A model generated the notes under the pieces. It saw nothing but the letters and a program-made list of their open reading frames with translations. It was not told where the DNA came from and did no database searches. Of a stretch of 42,100 nucleotides of DNA, positions 14,732 through 23,023 are shown piece by piece. A program made the translations under genes and the position numbers. Each line of letters starts with the position of its first letter. The first letter of the stretch is position 1. This DNA is from Nonomuraea turkmeniaca. Lineage in GTDB: Bacteria; Actinomycetota; Actinomycetes; Streptosporangiales; Streptosporangiaceae. The stretch covers positions 1-42,100 of the forward strand of contig NZ_VCKY01000076.1 of NCBI RefSeq assembly GCF_005889735.1, given 5' to 3'.

Positions 14732-16318
14732 TCAGATCCGGGCTCCGACGTCGGCGCCGCTGGAGGGGCGCAGGAAGGAGGAGGTCCGGATCGAGCCGTC
14801 GGCGTTGCGCGGCCCCGTGATGGTGCCGGGGTCGGTGCTGGCGAACGACCAGCTGCCGCCGAGGTTCCACGAGTTGCCGCTGCCGCCGGAGTCGGCGCCC
14901 AGTGACACGTTGGTGCCGTTGGCGACGGCGAGGTTCTTGGTCAGCGTCGCGTCGGCGTCGGCGAAGTCGAAGCCGGTGCCGGGGTTGTCCCAGGCGGTGC
15001 AGTGGTCGAGCATCATCTGCCCGGGGTTGGCGTTGTCGATGAAGCCGCCGGTGGCGTTGTCCCAGGCCATGCTGTTGCGGACCACGTGCGCCGCCGGCAG
15101 GTCCTCGTCCCCGCCGCCGAGCTTGAACCCGTTGCCGTCACCGGTGTAGTCGGGCAGGTTCCAGCGGTTGAAGCCGTTGCCGTAGGCGATGCTGCTCTCC
15201 ACCGTCACCGGTGACAGGAACTCCCAGAAGTCCAGGCCGTCGTCGGAGTTGTTCCACAACCGGACGCCGCGTACCACGTTGCCCGTGCCGGAGCCCTCCT
15301 TGATGGCGAGGCCGTCGGCGCTCTCCCCGTTGTTGCGGGGGTCGCGGTTGCCGTACGCGTCCAGGTTGATGATCTGGTTGTTGCCGGACGCGCCCTGCAG
15401 GTGCAGGCCGCTCTCGTAGTTGTCCCGGGTGACGAGACGTTCGAAGACGTTGTTGTTGGTGTCGAGGCCGAAGACGGCGTACGGACCGTGGATGATCTCC
15501 AGGCCGATCAGCCGCCAGTAGTCGCCCTCGATGTGGATCGCGCCGCGTTCCGGGCGGGGGATGCTGCCGCCGACCGGGGCCGGGGTGTGCGGCATGTTCT
15601 TGCCGTCGATGACCACCCGCTCCCCGTTGTAGGTGGTCAGCGTGATGGGGGCGCTCGCGGTGCCGTTCTTCAGCAGCTGGATGTTGGTGCTCGGAGCGTA
15701 CGTGCCGCCGCGGACGAGGATCGTGTGCCCGGGCTGTGCGAGGTCGACCGCGCGCTGGATCGTCCGCAGCGGTTGCGAGAGCGTGCCGGGGCTGCTGTCG
15801 TTGCCGTTGGTCGCGACGTGAAGCGTGTTGCCCGGCGGTGGCGTGCCGTCCGTGGTGAAGTCGATGAAGTCGATGTTGGGCAGGCCGCCGGAGGCCGTGG
15901 GGCTGAACCGGATCGTGTTGCTCCCGGAGTTCACCGAAACGGTCAAGGTCTTCGTGACCCACGTCGACCAGGCGCCGGTGCCCTCGAACGACACCGACTG
16001 CACGGTCGAGCCATTGACCATCAGGCCGGCGGGCCGGCTCGTCGTGGTCCCGTTGGCGAAACGGACCGCCACCGTCGCGGCGCCCGCGGCCGGCGCGTTG
16101 ACCGTGAACTGCGCCGCCGCCCCCACGGCGTTGCCGGCGTTGCAGAAGCCGGTCCCCGAGTAGCCGGAGTGATTGGAGTCGATGGTGCCGTCGCACGTCG
16201 CCGGGGCGGCTTCCGCCTCATGGCGGGTGGTCGCCGCCGACGCCGTGGCGGCGGGTAATGCCACGATCGCGGCGGCTGCCAGGGCGGCGCACGCGATGAA
16301 CGGTCTCAGTCTCATCAT
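14732..16318 (-). CDS. Secreted pectate lyase, PL9 family with N-terminal CBM
   Basis: Extracellular enzyme (528 aa) that would cleave polygalacturonate by beta-elimination. A Sec signal peptide (about residues 1-28) ends at ASAA-TTRHEAEAAP; next comes a CBM35/CBM6-like beta-sandwich (about 30-158), then a right-handed parallel beta-helix (about 165-528). The PL9 calcium Asp cluster is visible in NNSDDGLDFWEF and the catalytic Lys in GDGNGFKLGGGDED. Two adjacent ATG codons follow GGAG. Third in a run of three same-strand pectate lyase genes of different families, each with its own export signal, which suggests a pectin-use locus. The lyase family is clear; CBM assignment is by pattern. Confidence 0.88.
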   Translation of the reverse strand: MMRLRPFIACAALAAAAIVALPAATASAATTRHEAEAAPATCDGTIDSNHSGYSGTGFCNAGNAVGAAAQFTVNAPAAGAATVAVRFANGTTTSRPAGLMVNGSTVQSVSFEGTGAWSTWVTKTLTVSVNSGSNTIRFSPTASGGLPNIDFIDFTTDGTPPPGNTLHVATNGNDSSPGTLSQPLRTIQRAVDLAQPGHTILVRGGTYAPSTNIQLLKNGTASAPITLTTYNGERVVIDGKNMPHTPAPVGGSIPRPERGAIHIEGDYWRLIGLEIIHGPYAVFGLDTNNNVFERLVTRDNYESGLHLQGASGNNQIINLDAYGNRDPRNNGESADGLAIKEGSGTGNVVRGVRLWNNSDDGLDFWEFLSPVTVESSIAYGNGFNRWNLPDYTGDGNGFKLGGGDEDLPAAHVVRNSMAWDNATGGFIDNANPGQMMLDHCTAWDNPGTGFDFADADATLTKNLAVANGTNVSLGADSGGSGNSWNLGGSWSFASTDPGTITGPRNADGSIRTSSFLRPSSGADVGARI

Positions 16319-16340
16319 CTTTCTCCGATGGTGTTGGCGA

Positions 16341-16367
16341 GGCGGGTGCGGCCCGGCCGCACCCGCC
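16341..16367 (-). terminator. Hairpin between the PL3 and PL9 genes
   Basis: An 11-bp perfect stem (GGCGGGTGCGG and its complement) with a 5-base loop, right after the PL3 stop and 22 bases before the PL9 start. Either it terminates PL3 transcription or it tunes downstream expression in a shared transcript. Confidence 0.6.
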
Positions 16368-16379
16368 TGCCGGGGGGCT

Positions 16380-17639
16380 CTACCGATAGGTGATGTCGGA
16401 TTCGGAGTACCGGCAGTGCACGCCGTCCGGGCCGGAGCCGAGCTTGACCGGCTCGCTGCCCTTGGGCACGCCTTGGTACCTCTCGCAGATGGTGGCGCTC
16501 CCGTACACCGTGATCCGGCTGAAGCGGGCGGTGTCGCCCCAGTTGGAGTTGATGCCGGCCAGCACCTTGGTGGTCCGGGCGGTGATGCCGTCCATGACCA
16601 CGTGGCGCTGGTAGGAGGTGGAGCAGTTGCCGCAGGCCCGGTACAGCTTGCCGGAGCTGTGCACCTGGAAGTTCTTGATGGTCAGCGTGCCGGCGCCGTT
16701 GTGCTGGAAGACCTTGTCGGCGCCGGACTTGGCGCCGCCGCCGTCCACCAGATAGGTGGCCGAGGAGCTGGAGCTCTTGAACGTGGCGGCGTCCTCGCCG
16801 ACGTCGTTCCACCACACGTTGCGGATGGTGCAGGAGCCCTCGCAGTGGATGCCGTCGCCGGCCGGGGCGTCGATGATGACGTTCTGGATCGTGCCGCCGT
16901 TGGGCACGACGAACATCGGGTCCTGGCTCTCGCTCTGGCCGCCGTCGCCGATGCCGTAGTAGCGCTTCATGCCGCCGTCGAAGAACGATCCGGTCTCGCG
17001 GGTCGTCGTCTGATGCACGCTGCCGGTGTCCGACGGCCATGGGCCGCTGCCGTCGCCGCCGCTCCCGCCCGTGGGGGTGACGGTGGGCGTCGGGCCGGGC
17101 GTGGAGCCGCCGGCGGGCCGCAGCGTCCAGTGCTTGGTCGCCACCGAGTCGCAGGAGTTCTGCTGGAGCAGGGCGTTGACCGCGGTGGAGTTGTCCTTGA
17201 CGTTGAGGCACTTGCCGCCGTTGGCGTTGACCACCTGGTAGTTGGAGCCCGAGGCCGTGAGCTGCCAGGTCTGTGACGCGGCTCCGGTGCAGGTCTCCTG
17301 CTGGACCGGCTTGCCGGCGCTGGTGGAGGCGTCGCGGACGCCCGCGCACTTGCCGCTGTGCGCCGCCTTGATCTGGTAGCCGCCGCCTGAGGCGGTGACG
17401 GTGAAGACCTGCCCGGCAGTGCCGGCGCAGGTGGCCTGGACGAGCTGCACGCCGTCGCCGGTGCTCTGCCCCGGTACGGCGGCGCACAGGCCGCTTCCGG
17501 CGTTGGCCAGCGTGTAGTTGCCGTTGGAGTGGGCGGCCGAGGCAGGCATGGTGATCAGCACCGTCAGACCGCCGGTCATCAGGAGACCGGCCGTCATCGT
17601 GATGGCCAGCCTGATGCCGGGTGTTCTGTGTTTCAGCAC
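16380..17639 (-). CDS. Secreted pectate lyase, PL3 family with ricin-type CBM13
   Basis: Extracellular pectate lyase (419 aa). A signal peptide ends near PASAA-HSNG (about residue 38). A ricin B-type lectin domain (about 40-170) shows repeated GKC and Q-W patterns such as QTWQLTASGSNYQVV. A Pro/Thr/Gly-rich linker leads to a compact PL3 beta-helix (about 215-419), with GDGIHCEGSCTIRNVWW and DKVFQHNGAGT (catalytic-Lys region). GTG 17639 starts directly at the signal peptide with CGGAG upstream; the more distal start would add 18 residues. Middle gene of the pectate lyase run. The lectin domain probably anchors it to plant polysaccharide. Confidence 0.88.
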   Translation of the reverse strand: MLKHRTPGIRLAITMTAGLLMTGGLTVLITMPASAAHSNGNYTLANAGSGLCAAVPGQSTGDGVQLVQATCAGTAGQVFTVTASGGGYQIKAAHSGKCAGVRDASTSAGKPVQQETCTGAASQTWQLTASGSNYQVVNANGGKCLNVKDNSTAVNALLQQNSCDSVATKHWTLRPAGGSTPGPTPTVTPTGGSGGDGSGPWPSDTGSVHQTTTRETGSFFDGGMKRYYGIGDGGQSESQDPMFVVPNGGTIQNVIIDAPAGDGIHCEGSCTIRNVWWNDVGEDAATFKSSSSSATYLVDGGGAKSGADKVFQHNGAGTLTIKNFQVHSSGKLYRACGNCSTSYQRHVVMDGITARTTKVLAGINSNWGDTARFSRITVYGSATICERYQGVPKGSEPVKLGSGPDGVHCRYSESDITYR

Positions 17640-17732
17640 GTGGGCTCCGTTCGATGAGATGTGCTTGCCGAAAGGGACGAGACACGGCGGCATGGCCAGG
17701 GAAGGCCTGCGCCGGTCGGGAGAGGGTGTCGG

Positions 17733-18713
17733 TCAGGGGGTGATCTTTCCGGTGCCCGCGCCGGCGATCACGATGGACTTGACGTCGGCGGCCGGGTCCA
17801 TCGCATAGGGGTACGGGATGGCGGCCACGGCGCCGCCCTGGTCGCCGGGGCCGGAATTGACCAGGTGGTTGCCGCGCGCGACCAGGTTGCCGGGGTCGGA
17901 GGAGCCCTCGCCGCGGTGGAAGGGATCAGGAACGTTCTCGAAGTAGTTGCCCTCGACCAGCACCCCGGCGTTCTCCGTGGACGCCACGCCGTACCCCGGG
18001 TTGGCGACGTAGTAGTTGTTGTAGACGTGCACCGGGTTGCCGAACCGCACCCGCGGGTTGCGCTGCACGGTCTCCAGCCGGTTGTGGTGGTAGGTCACCC
18101 GCAGGTGACCGGTGTCCGCGGCGCCGTTGTCGTCGCTGTGGCCCAGCAGCATCGCCTTGTCGTGGTCGAAGATGTGGTTCCACGACACCGTCACGTAGTC
18201 GCTGGCGTGTTTGATGTCGATGGCGCCGTCGTAGCCGTTCGACATGGTGTTGTGGTCCACCCACACCCGGGTGGACCCCTCCACGCTGACGGCGTCGTCG
18301 TTCCAGCCGCGGAACGTCAGGTTGCGGATGATCACGTTGGCGGCGCGCCGTACGTGCAGGCCGCAGCCGACGATCGTCGCGCCCGTGTTGCCGACGATCG
18401 TCTTGTTGGACCCCACCCGCACCATGTCCGAGCAGGTGATCGTGCCCGAGACCCGGATCACCGCCGGGTTCGTCCCGGCCGCGGCCGTGACCAGCGCCGA
18501 GGCGCTGTTGACCGTGGTGGCCGCGGCGCTGCCGCCGCCCGTGGTGCCGCCTCCCTGCGTCGCCCAGCCCACCATCCCGGGCGAGGCGGACGCGCCGCTC
18601 GTGACGGGCGCGGCGGAGGCGGCCGGCGACAGCGTGCCGGCGCCCAGGGCGGCCGCGACCACCCCGCCCAACACCGCCTTCCGCCGGTCACCCGTCCTTG
18701 TCGTTCGTGCCAC
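17733..18713 (-). CDS. Secreted pectate lyase, PL1 family
   Basis: Extracellular pectate lyase (326 aa). The N-terminus contains GDRRKAVLGGVVAAALG, a twin-arginine export signal ending near ASA-APV. The PL1 beta-helix follows with its hallmark segments: VWVDHNTMSNGYDGAIDIKH (calcium Asp residues), VTVSWNHIFDHDKAMLLG and YHHNRLETVQRNPRVR (catalytic Arg). GTG 18713 has GGAGGG at good spacing; the frame continues upstream, but only through regulatory sequence. First gene of the three-lyase run. A perfect 10-5-10 inverted repeat lies about 50 bases upstream. Confidence 0.9.
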   Translation of the reverse strand: MARTTRTGDRRKAVLGGVVAAALGAGTLSPAASAAPVTSGASASPGMVGWATQGGGTTGGGSAAATTVNSASALVTAAAGTNPAVIRVSGTITCSDMVRVGSNKTIVGNTGATIVGCGLHVRRAANVIIRNLTFRGWNDDAVSVEGSTRVWVDHNTMSNGYDGAIDIKHASDYVTVSWNHIFDHDKAMLLGHSDDNGAADTGHLRVTYHHNRLETVQRNPRVRFGNPVHVYNNYYVANPGYGVASTENAGVLVEGNYFENVPDPFHRGEGSSDPGNLVARGNHLVNSGPGDQGGAVAAIPYPYAMDPAADVKSIVIAGAGTGKITP

Positions 18714-18765
18714 GGTGGAGCTCCCTCCGCGAGAACTGGCAGGCATGCCGGACATCGCTGGGAAT

Positions 18766-18790
18766 GCGCTTACCGACTTACGGTAAGCGC
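18766..18790 (-). promoter_or_regulatory. Inverted repeat upstream of the PL1 gene
   Basis: GCGCTTACCG-actta-CGGTAAGCGC is a perfect 10-5-10 inverted repeat starting 53 bases before the PL1 start codon. The right arm continues into TAAGCGCTTTCC, itself like a LacI-family operator core (AAGCGCTT). It is a likely repressor site controlling the pectate lyases; no candidate regulator gene lies next to it. Confidence 0.6.
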
Positions 18791-18923
18791 TTTCCGAGTG
18801 CGCGGGAGGAGTGAAGCACAGGAGGGTCGACGGCGAGAAGCCCTCCATGACGCCGCCACCGGCCGTCGAGTCATCGGGGCAGGTCAAGCCCTATGCCGGG
18901 AGCCTGCTTCAGTTGCAACGCCG

Positions 18924-18938
18924 GATGAAATTTTCATC
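18924..18938. promoter_or_regulatory. AT-rich palindrome GATGAAA-T-TTTCATC
   Basis: A perfect 7-1-7 inverted repeat in an otherwise GC-rich gap between the hydroxylase stop and the PL1 gene. It resembles regulator sites of the TGAAA-N-TTTCA type, superficially including KdgR boxes of pectin regulons in enterobacteria, though the spacing differs. Function is unknown. Confidence 0.35.
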
Positions 18939-18985
18939 GGCGCCCGATCGCGGTCGTCGGTTGCGCGTCATCGCGGCCGGTCGCG

Positions 18986-20227
18986 CTACGCGGTCATCGG
19001 GCGGGGGGTGTCGTACTCCGGAAACATCGGCGGCAGTTGGTCGGGGGTGCGGGCGGTCGGCCCGAAGAGCCAGTCCACGTAGGTGTAGTCGTAGACGTCG
19101 CGGTCACGGAGCACCGCGTTGCGCCACTCCCGCTTCTCCCCGTCGTGGTGCCACAGGTTCCCCCAGGCCCGCGCGGTGGTCAGCACACGACGGCAGTGCT
19201 CAGGGCGGACGGCGTTGTAGGCGGCCAAGGCGGCGTCCCAGTCGGCGGAGCGGCCCCGGCCCTGCGCGCCCACGTGCTCGGACAGCACCCACGCGTCCTC
19301 GATGGCCATGATCGCGCCCTGCGCGAGGTACTGGAGCGGCGGGTGGGCGGCGTCCCCGGTGAGCACGATCCGGCCCCGTACCCAGTCCATGATCGGCTCG
19401 CGGTCGAACATCCGCCACCAGCGGTCGCGCCACATCAGCGGCAGACCGGCCCGCACCTGGTCGCAGGTGGCCGCGAACGCCCCGTCGAGCTCGTCCGGCG
19501 TGCCCCAGTCCGCCTCGCCGGCCAGCGCCTTCGGTGACTCGAAGACCGCGACCTGGTTGAACATCTCGCCGTGGCGCAGCGGGTACTGGACGAAATGGCA
19601 CCTGGGGCCCACGTAGACGACCACGTCCTTGGGATGCACATCGAGGCCGGCGACCTTCTCGATGGGCACGGCGCCCCGGTAGGCGACGTACGCGGAGCTG
19701 ACCGGCTCGTCGTCGCTCACGATCCGGCGGGCCACGGAGTGGAGGCCGTCGGCGGCGAGGACGACCTCACCGAACTCACGCCCTCCCGCGTGCACGGCGA
19801 CGGCGCCTCCGTCGGCCTGCTCGTACCCGGTCACCGTGACGTCGTTGACGAGATCCACCCCGGCCCGCTGGCAAGCGCGCAGCAGCGTGCCGTGGAGGTC
19901 GCTGCGGTGGATCACCATGTACGGGAAGCCGTAGCGCCGCTCCACGTCCCGCAGGTCGAGCCTGCTGAGGACGCCGCCGTCGACCGCGTCCTTCATGACG
20001 ATGTTCTCGGGGAGCACACCGAGTGACTTGATCTCGTCGAGCAGACCCCAGTGGTGGAGGATGCGGGTGCAGTTGGGCGCGATCTGCAGACCGGCGCCCA
20101 CCTCGCCGAATCGATGAGCCTGCTCCAGCACCCGCACCCGCAGGCCCTTCCGGGTGAGGGCCAGGGCGTTGGCCAGACCGCCGATGCCTCCGCCCACCAC
20201 CACGACGTCGTGGCTCTCTCCAGTCAT
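18986..20227 (-). CDS. FAD-dependent 3-hydroxybenzoate 6-hydroxylase
   Basis: Class A flavin monooxygenase (413 aa) of the salicylate/3-hydroxybenzoate hydroxylase group; it would turn 3-hydroxybenzoate into gentisate with NADH. Motifs: VVVVGGGIGGLANALALTRKG (about 8-28, FAD), VVLAADGLHSVARR (DG motif) and IVLTGDAAHPPLQYLAQGA (about 285). The function rests on context: the next three genes form the complete gentisate pathway on the same strand, 21 bases upstream. Salicylate 5-hydroxylation is a less likely alternative because that enzyme is usually multicomponent. It is the last gene of the operon. Confidence 0.85.
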   Translation of the reverse strand: MTGESHDVVVVGGGIGGLANALALTRKGLRVRVLEQAHRFGEVGAGLQIAPNCTRILHHWGLLDEIKSLGVLPENIVMKDAVDGGVLSRLDLRDVERRYGFPYMVIHRSDLHGTLLRACQRAGVDLVNDVTVTGYEQADGGAVAVHAGGREFGEVVLAADGLHSVARRIVSDDEPVSSAYVAYRGAVPIEKVAGLDVHPKDVVVYVGPRCHFVQYPLRHGEMFNQVAVFESPKALAGEADWGTPDELDGAFAATCDQVRAGLPLMWRDRWWRMFDREPIMDWVRGRIVLTGDAAHPPLQYLAQGAIMAIEDAWVLSEHVGAQGRGRSADWDAALAAYNAVRPEHCRRVLTTARAWGNLWHHDGEKREWRNAVLRDRDVYDYTYVDWLFGPTARTPDQLPPMFPEYDTPRPMTA

Positions 20228-20248
20228 GTCTTGGGATTCCTCTCTGAG

Positions 20249-20950
20249 CTACAGCCACCGCGGAAGCACGGGCCACGGCCCGCCCCCCGATCGCCGGCCG
20301 GAGAGGTAGGCGGCCAGGTCGGCGAGGGTGCCGGTGACCGGGGCGGGGTCGCCGGCGCCGGAGACGGTCCAGGTGCCGCCGTGGTCGGTGGCCGTGAGGG
20401 TGAGCGCGGGCCCGTCGGCGCCGGACCGCTTGGCGGTGATGTCGTCGATCAGGGCGGCGAGGAAATCGGCCGGCAGATCGTCGAATTCCACCCCGGCGCC
20501 GAGGTCGGCGGCGTGCACCATGACCTCGCGTGCGCGCATCCAGGGGATCTCTTCGGCCGGTACGGTGCGGCCCTGGGCGGTGCGGACCTTCCGGTTCCAC
20601 TGCTGCTCGTCCAGCTCGGCGAGCCGCGCGTCGAGGGCCTGAGCGGCCTGAGCGGCCCAGGCGCGCAGCTCGGCCGCCGGCCGCGTCGCACCCGCCTCGA
20701 TGTCGGCGTCACGCTGCGCCGGGGAGGAGTACATCGGCGTCTCCTCGCCGGTGCGGGCCCAATGCGCCAGATTGACCAGCGCGTCGGCGTTGGCGGCGAC
20801 GTGGGCCAGCAGGTGCCTGCCGGTCCAGCCGTCGAGCGCCGTGGGCTGGTCCAGCAGGTCGTCCGGCAGGGTGGCCAGGGCGCCGAAGAAGGTCTCGGTG
20901 CCCTGCGCCGTCCACCGCAGGCTGTCGGCGCGGCTCCTGTCGGCGGCCAT
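20249..20950 (-). CDS. Mycothiol-dependent maleylpyruvate isomerase
   Basis: Isomerase (233 aa) converting maleylpyruvate to fumarylpyruvate using mycothiol in place of glutathione. The N-terminal DinB-like metal-binding fold has the expected ligands: His in GRHLLAHVAANADAL (about 52) and the ExxxH pair in REVMVHAADLGAG (about 145 and 149), matching the zinc site of the corynebacterial enzyme. The GTG-ATG doublet at its start overlaps the stop of the hydrolase gene as TGATG, so it is translationally coupled; ATG 20950 is used. Gentisate context makes the assignment firm. Confidence 0.88.
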   Translation of the reverse strand: MAADRSRADSLRWTAQGTETFFGALATLPDDLLDQPTALDGWTGRHLLAHVAANADALVNLAHWARTGEETPMYSSPAQRDADIEAGATRPAAELRAWAAQAAQALDARLAELDEQQWNRKVRTAQGRTVPAEEIPWMRAREVMVHAADLGAGVEFDDLPADFLAALIDDITAKRSGADGPALTLTATDHGGTWTVSGAGDPAPVTGTLADLAAYLSGRRSGGGPWPVLPRWL

Positions 20951-21786
20951 CACGCGACCGGCTCGGCGACGGCCTTGACCTCGGACCGGCCGAGCCCGGT
21001 GACCTCGGTGGCCAGGACGCTGCCGTCGGTGAGGTACCGGGCGGGCTTGCGGGCGTGGCCCACCCCGCCCGGAGTGCCGGAGGCGATCACGTCGCCGGGA
21101 CTGAGCGTGAGGATCGTGGAGACGTACCGCACCAGGGCGACGGGGTCGAACACGAGGTCCGAGGTGTCGGCCTGCTGCACCACCTCACCGTCGACGTATC
21201 CGGTCAGGGTGAGCGAGGGCCGGGTGCCGCCGTCCAGCTCGTCGGGGGTGACGAGGTAAGGGCCGAACGGGGTGCTGCCCTCCCAGGTCTTGCCCTGCAG
21301 CCACATCGGGGAGCGGTACTGCCAGTCACGCATGGTGACGTCGTTGAACACGGCGAACCCCGCGATGGCCGCGGCCGCGTCGGCCTCATCGGCCCGCCGC
21401 ACGGTCCTGCCGATGACGATCGCGAGCTCGGCCTCCCAGTCCACCTGGTCGGACTCCGGCGGGAGCCTGATCTCGTCGTACGCCCCGACGAGCGCCTCGG
21501 GATACTTGGCGAACAACGTCGGATACCGCGGCAGTTCCCGGCCCATCTCGAGGATGTGGTTGCGATAGTTCAGCCCCACGCAGACGATCTTGCCTGGCCG
21601 GGGCACGACGGGCGCGTAGCCGGCGGACTCGGCCGTACGCCCCTCCGCCCGCGCGGCGTGCTCCGCCCAGCCGGGCCGGGCGAGCAGCTCACCGACGTCG
21701 GCGAGGCCGAGGTCGACCAGGGTCTCCCCCTCGACACGCACGGCCCGGGTGGCGCCGTCGGCGGTGCGGATGGTGGCGAGCTTCAT
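20950..21786 (-). CDS. Fumarylpyruvate hydrolase (FAH family)
   Basis: Fumarylacetoacetate hydrolase-family enzyme (278 aa), here expected to split fumarylpyruvate to fumarate and pyruvate. The family core is plain: KIVCVGLNYRNHILEMG (about 66-82), the metal Glu residues in DQVDWEAELAIVIGR, and FNDVTMRDWQ (metal Asp). An N-terminal about 60-residue cap domain precedes it, as in longer members. It overlaps both neighbours by about one codon, so the operon is tightly coupled. Substrate choice rests on the gentisate context. Confidence 0.9.
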   Translation of the reverse strand: MKLATIRTADGATRAVRVEGETLVDLGLADVGELLARPGWAEHAARAEGRTAESAGYAPVVPRPGKIVCVGLNYRNHILEMGRELPRYPTLFAKYPEALVGAYDEIRLPPESDQVDWEAELAIVIGRTVRRADEADAAAAIAGFAVFNDVTMRDWQYRSPMWLQGKTWEGSTPFGPYLVTPDELDGGTRPSLTLTGYVDGEVVQQADTSDLVFDPVALVRYVSTILTLSPGDVIASGTPGGVGHARKPARYLTDGSVLATEVTGLGRSEVKAVAEPVA

Positions 21787-22931
21787 GCGTTGAGTCCTTC
21801 TACGTGGGCGCGGTTCAGGTGCAGCGCCTCGAAAATCGGGCTGTCGGTGAATCGGAAGAGATCGAGGGCGGCGGAGTCGGAGTCGGACGCCGAGGCCTCG
21901 GACTTCGCCGAGAACGGCGCCCAGGACGGGACGACGAACAGGTCACCCCGGGTGACCGACCAGGACACGTCGCCGACCGTGACCCGCCCGCTGCCGTCGA
22001 AGACCTGGTACACCGAGGAGCCGGTCTCCCGGCTGGGTGCGGTCTCGGCGCCGCTGCGGATCCGGTGCATCTCGACCCGGATGGTCGGCAGCACATCGCC
22101 GCCGGTGGTGGGGTTGGTGTAGCGCACCGCCGCGTGACCGGGCTCGACCGTCCCGGCGTGGCCCTCGGCCTCGAGTTCGAGCTGGTCGGCCAGCGCGCGG
22201 TCGGTGTCGGCCCACCGGTAGGCCAGCAACGGGGTGCCGGGCTGGGCGCCGGGGGACCAGACCGGGCGCAGGCCGGGGTGGCCCCACAGCCGCTCGGAAC
22301 GGGACCGCTCGGGGGTGGTGCGTTCGGCTTCGCTGATCTGCTCGCGGCCGAACTCGAAGAACTGCGTCTCGGTGACGTACTGGAACGGAATGTCCAGGCC
22401 GTCGATCCACGCCATCGGCCGGTCGGCCGCGTTGTGGTGGGCGTGCCAGTTCCACCCGGCCTGGGGCAGGAAGTCTCCGCGGCGCATCGGCACGGGGTCA
22501 CGGCCGACCACGGTCCACACCCCTTCCCCCTCGACGACGAAGCGGAACGCGTGCTGGGTGTGCCGGTGCTCCGGGGCGTCCTCGCCCGGCATCAGGTACT
22601 GGATCGCCGCCCACAACGTCGGTGTCGCGAACGGCCGGCCGCCGAGCGCCGGGTTCGCCAGGGCGATCGCCCGCCGCTCCCCGCCGCGGCCGACCGGCAC
22701 CAGATGCCCGGCCCGGTCCGCCAGGGCCACCAGGCTCTCCCACCGCCACAGATGCGGAACCGCCTTGGACCGTGGGTGCGCCGGCATCAGGTCGCCGATC
22801 TCGGTCCACAGCGGGACCAGCAGCTCCTTCTCGAAGCCGCGGTACAACTCCGCCAACCCCGCCGACGGCGTCGGCTGGTCCGGCGAGTCGACCACGGCGA
22901 GGCGAACCGGGGAGTTCGCGGTCTCGGTCAT
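21783..22931 (-). CDS. Gentisate 1,2-dioxygenase
   Basis: Bicupin Fe(II) ring-cleaving enzyme (382 aa) that opens gentisate to maleylpyruvate. The N-terminal cupin holds the iron ligands in APEHRHTQHAFRFVVEGEG (about 123-141) and the later WNWHAHHNAADRPMAWIDGLD, a signature of this family. A second, degenerate cupin occupies about 270-370. Length matches the family. ATG 22931 has GGAG five bases upstream. First gene of the gentisate operon, divergent from the IclR regulator. Confidence 0.92.
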   Translation of the reverse strand: MTETANSPVRLAVVDSPDQPTPSAGLAELYRGFEKELLVPLWTEIGDLMPAHPRSKAVPHLWRWESLVALADRAGHLVPVGRGGERRAIALANPALGGRPFATPTLWAAIQYLMPGEDAPEHRHTQHAFRFVVEGEGVWTVVGRDPVPMRRGDFLPQAGWNWHAHHNAADRPMAWIDGLDIPFQYVTETQFFEFGREQISEAERTTPERSRSERLWGHPGLRPVWSPGAQPGTPLLAYRWADTDRALADQLELEAEGHAGTVEPGHAAVRYTNPTTGGDVLPTIRVEMHRIRSGAETAPSRETGSSVYQVFDGSGRVTVGDVSWSVTRGDLFVVPSWAPFSAKSEASASDSDSAALDLFRFTDSPIFEALHLNRAHVEGLNA

Positions 22932-23023
22932 GTCTGCTCCTTCAGTGACGCGGCGGTCGGTCCCCTACCCCGCGGTGTTTCAGCTTGTATCGTGTGGACC
23001 GGAATAGAACAGGAGATTCTGCT
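22932..23023. promoter_or_regulatory. Divergent promoter region of the gentisate operon and iclR
   Basis: The 92 bases must contain both promoters. GGAAT (23001-23005) and ATTCT (23016-23020) form a weak inverted pair just before the iclR start; GGAAT/ATTCC half-sites are known for gentisate IclR regulators in corynebacteria, but the fit here is poor. AGGAG (23011-23015) is the iclR ribosome site. Confidence 0.3.
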
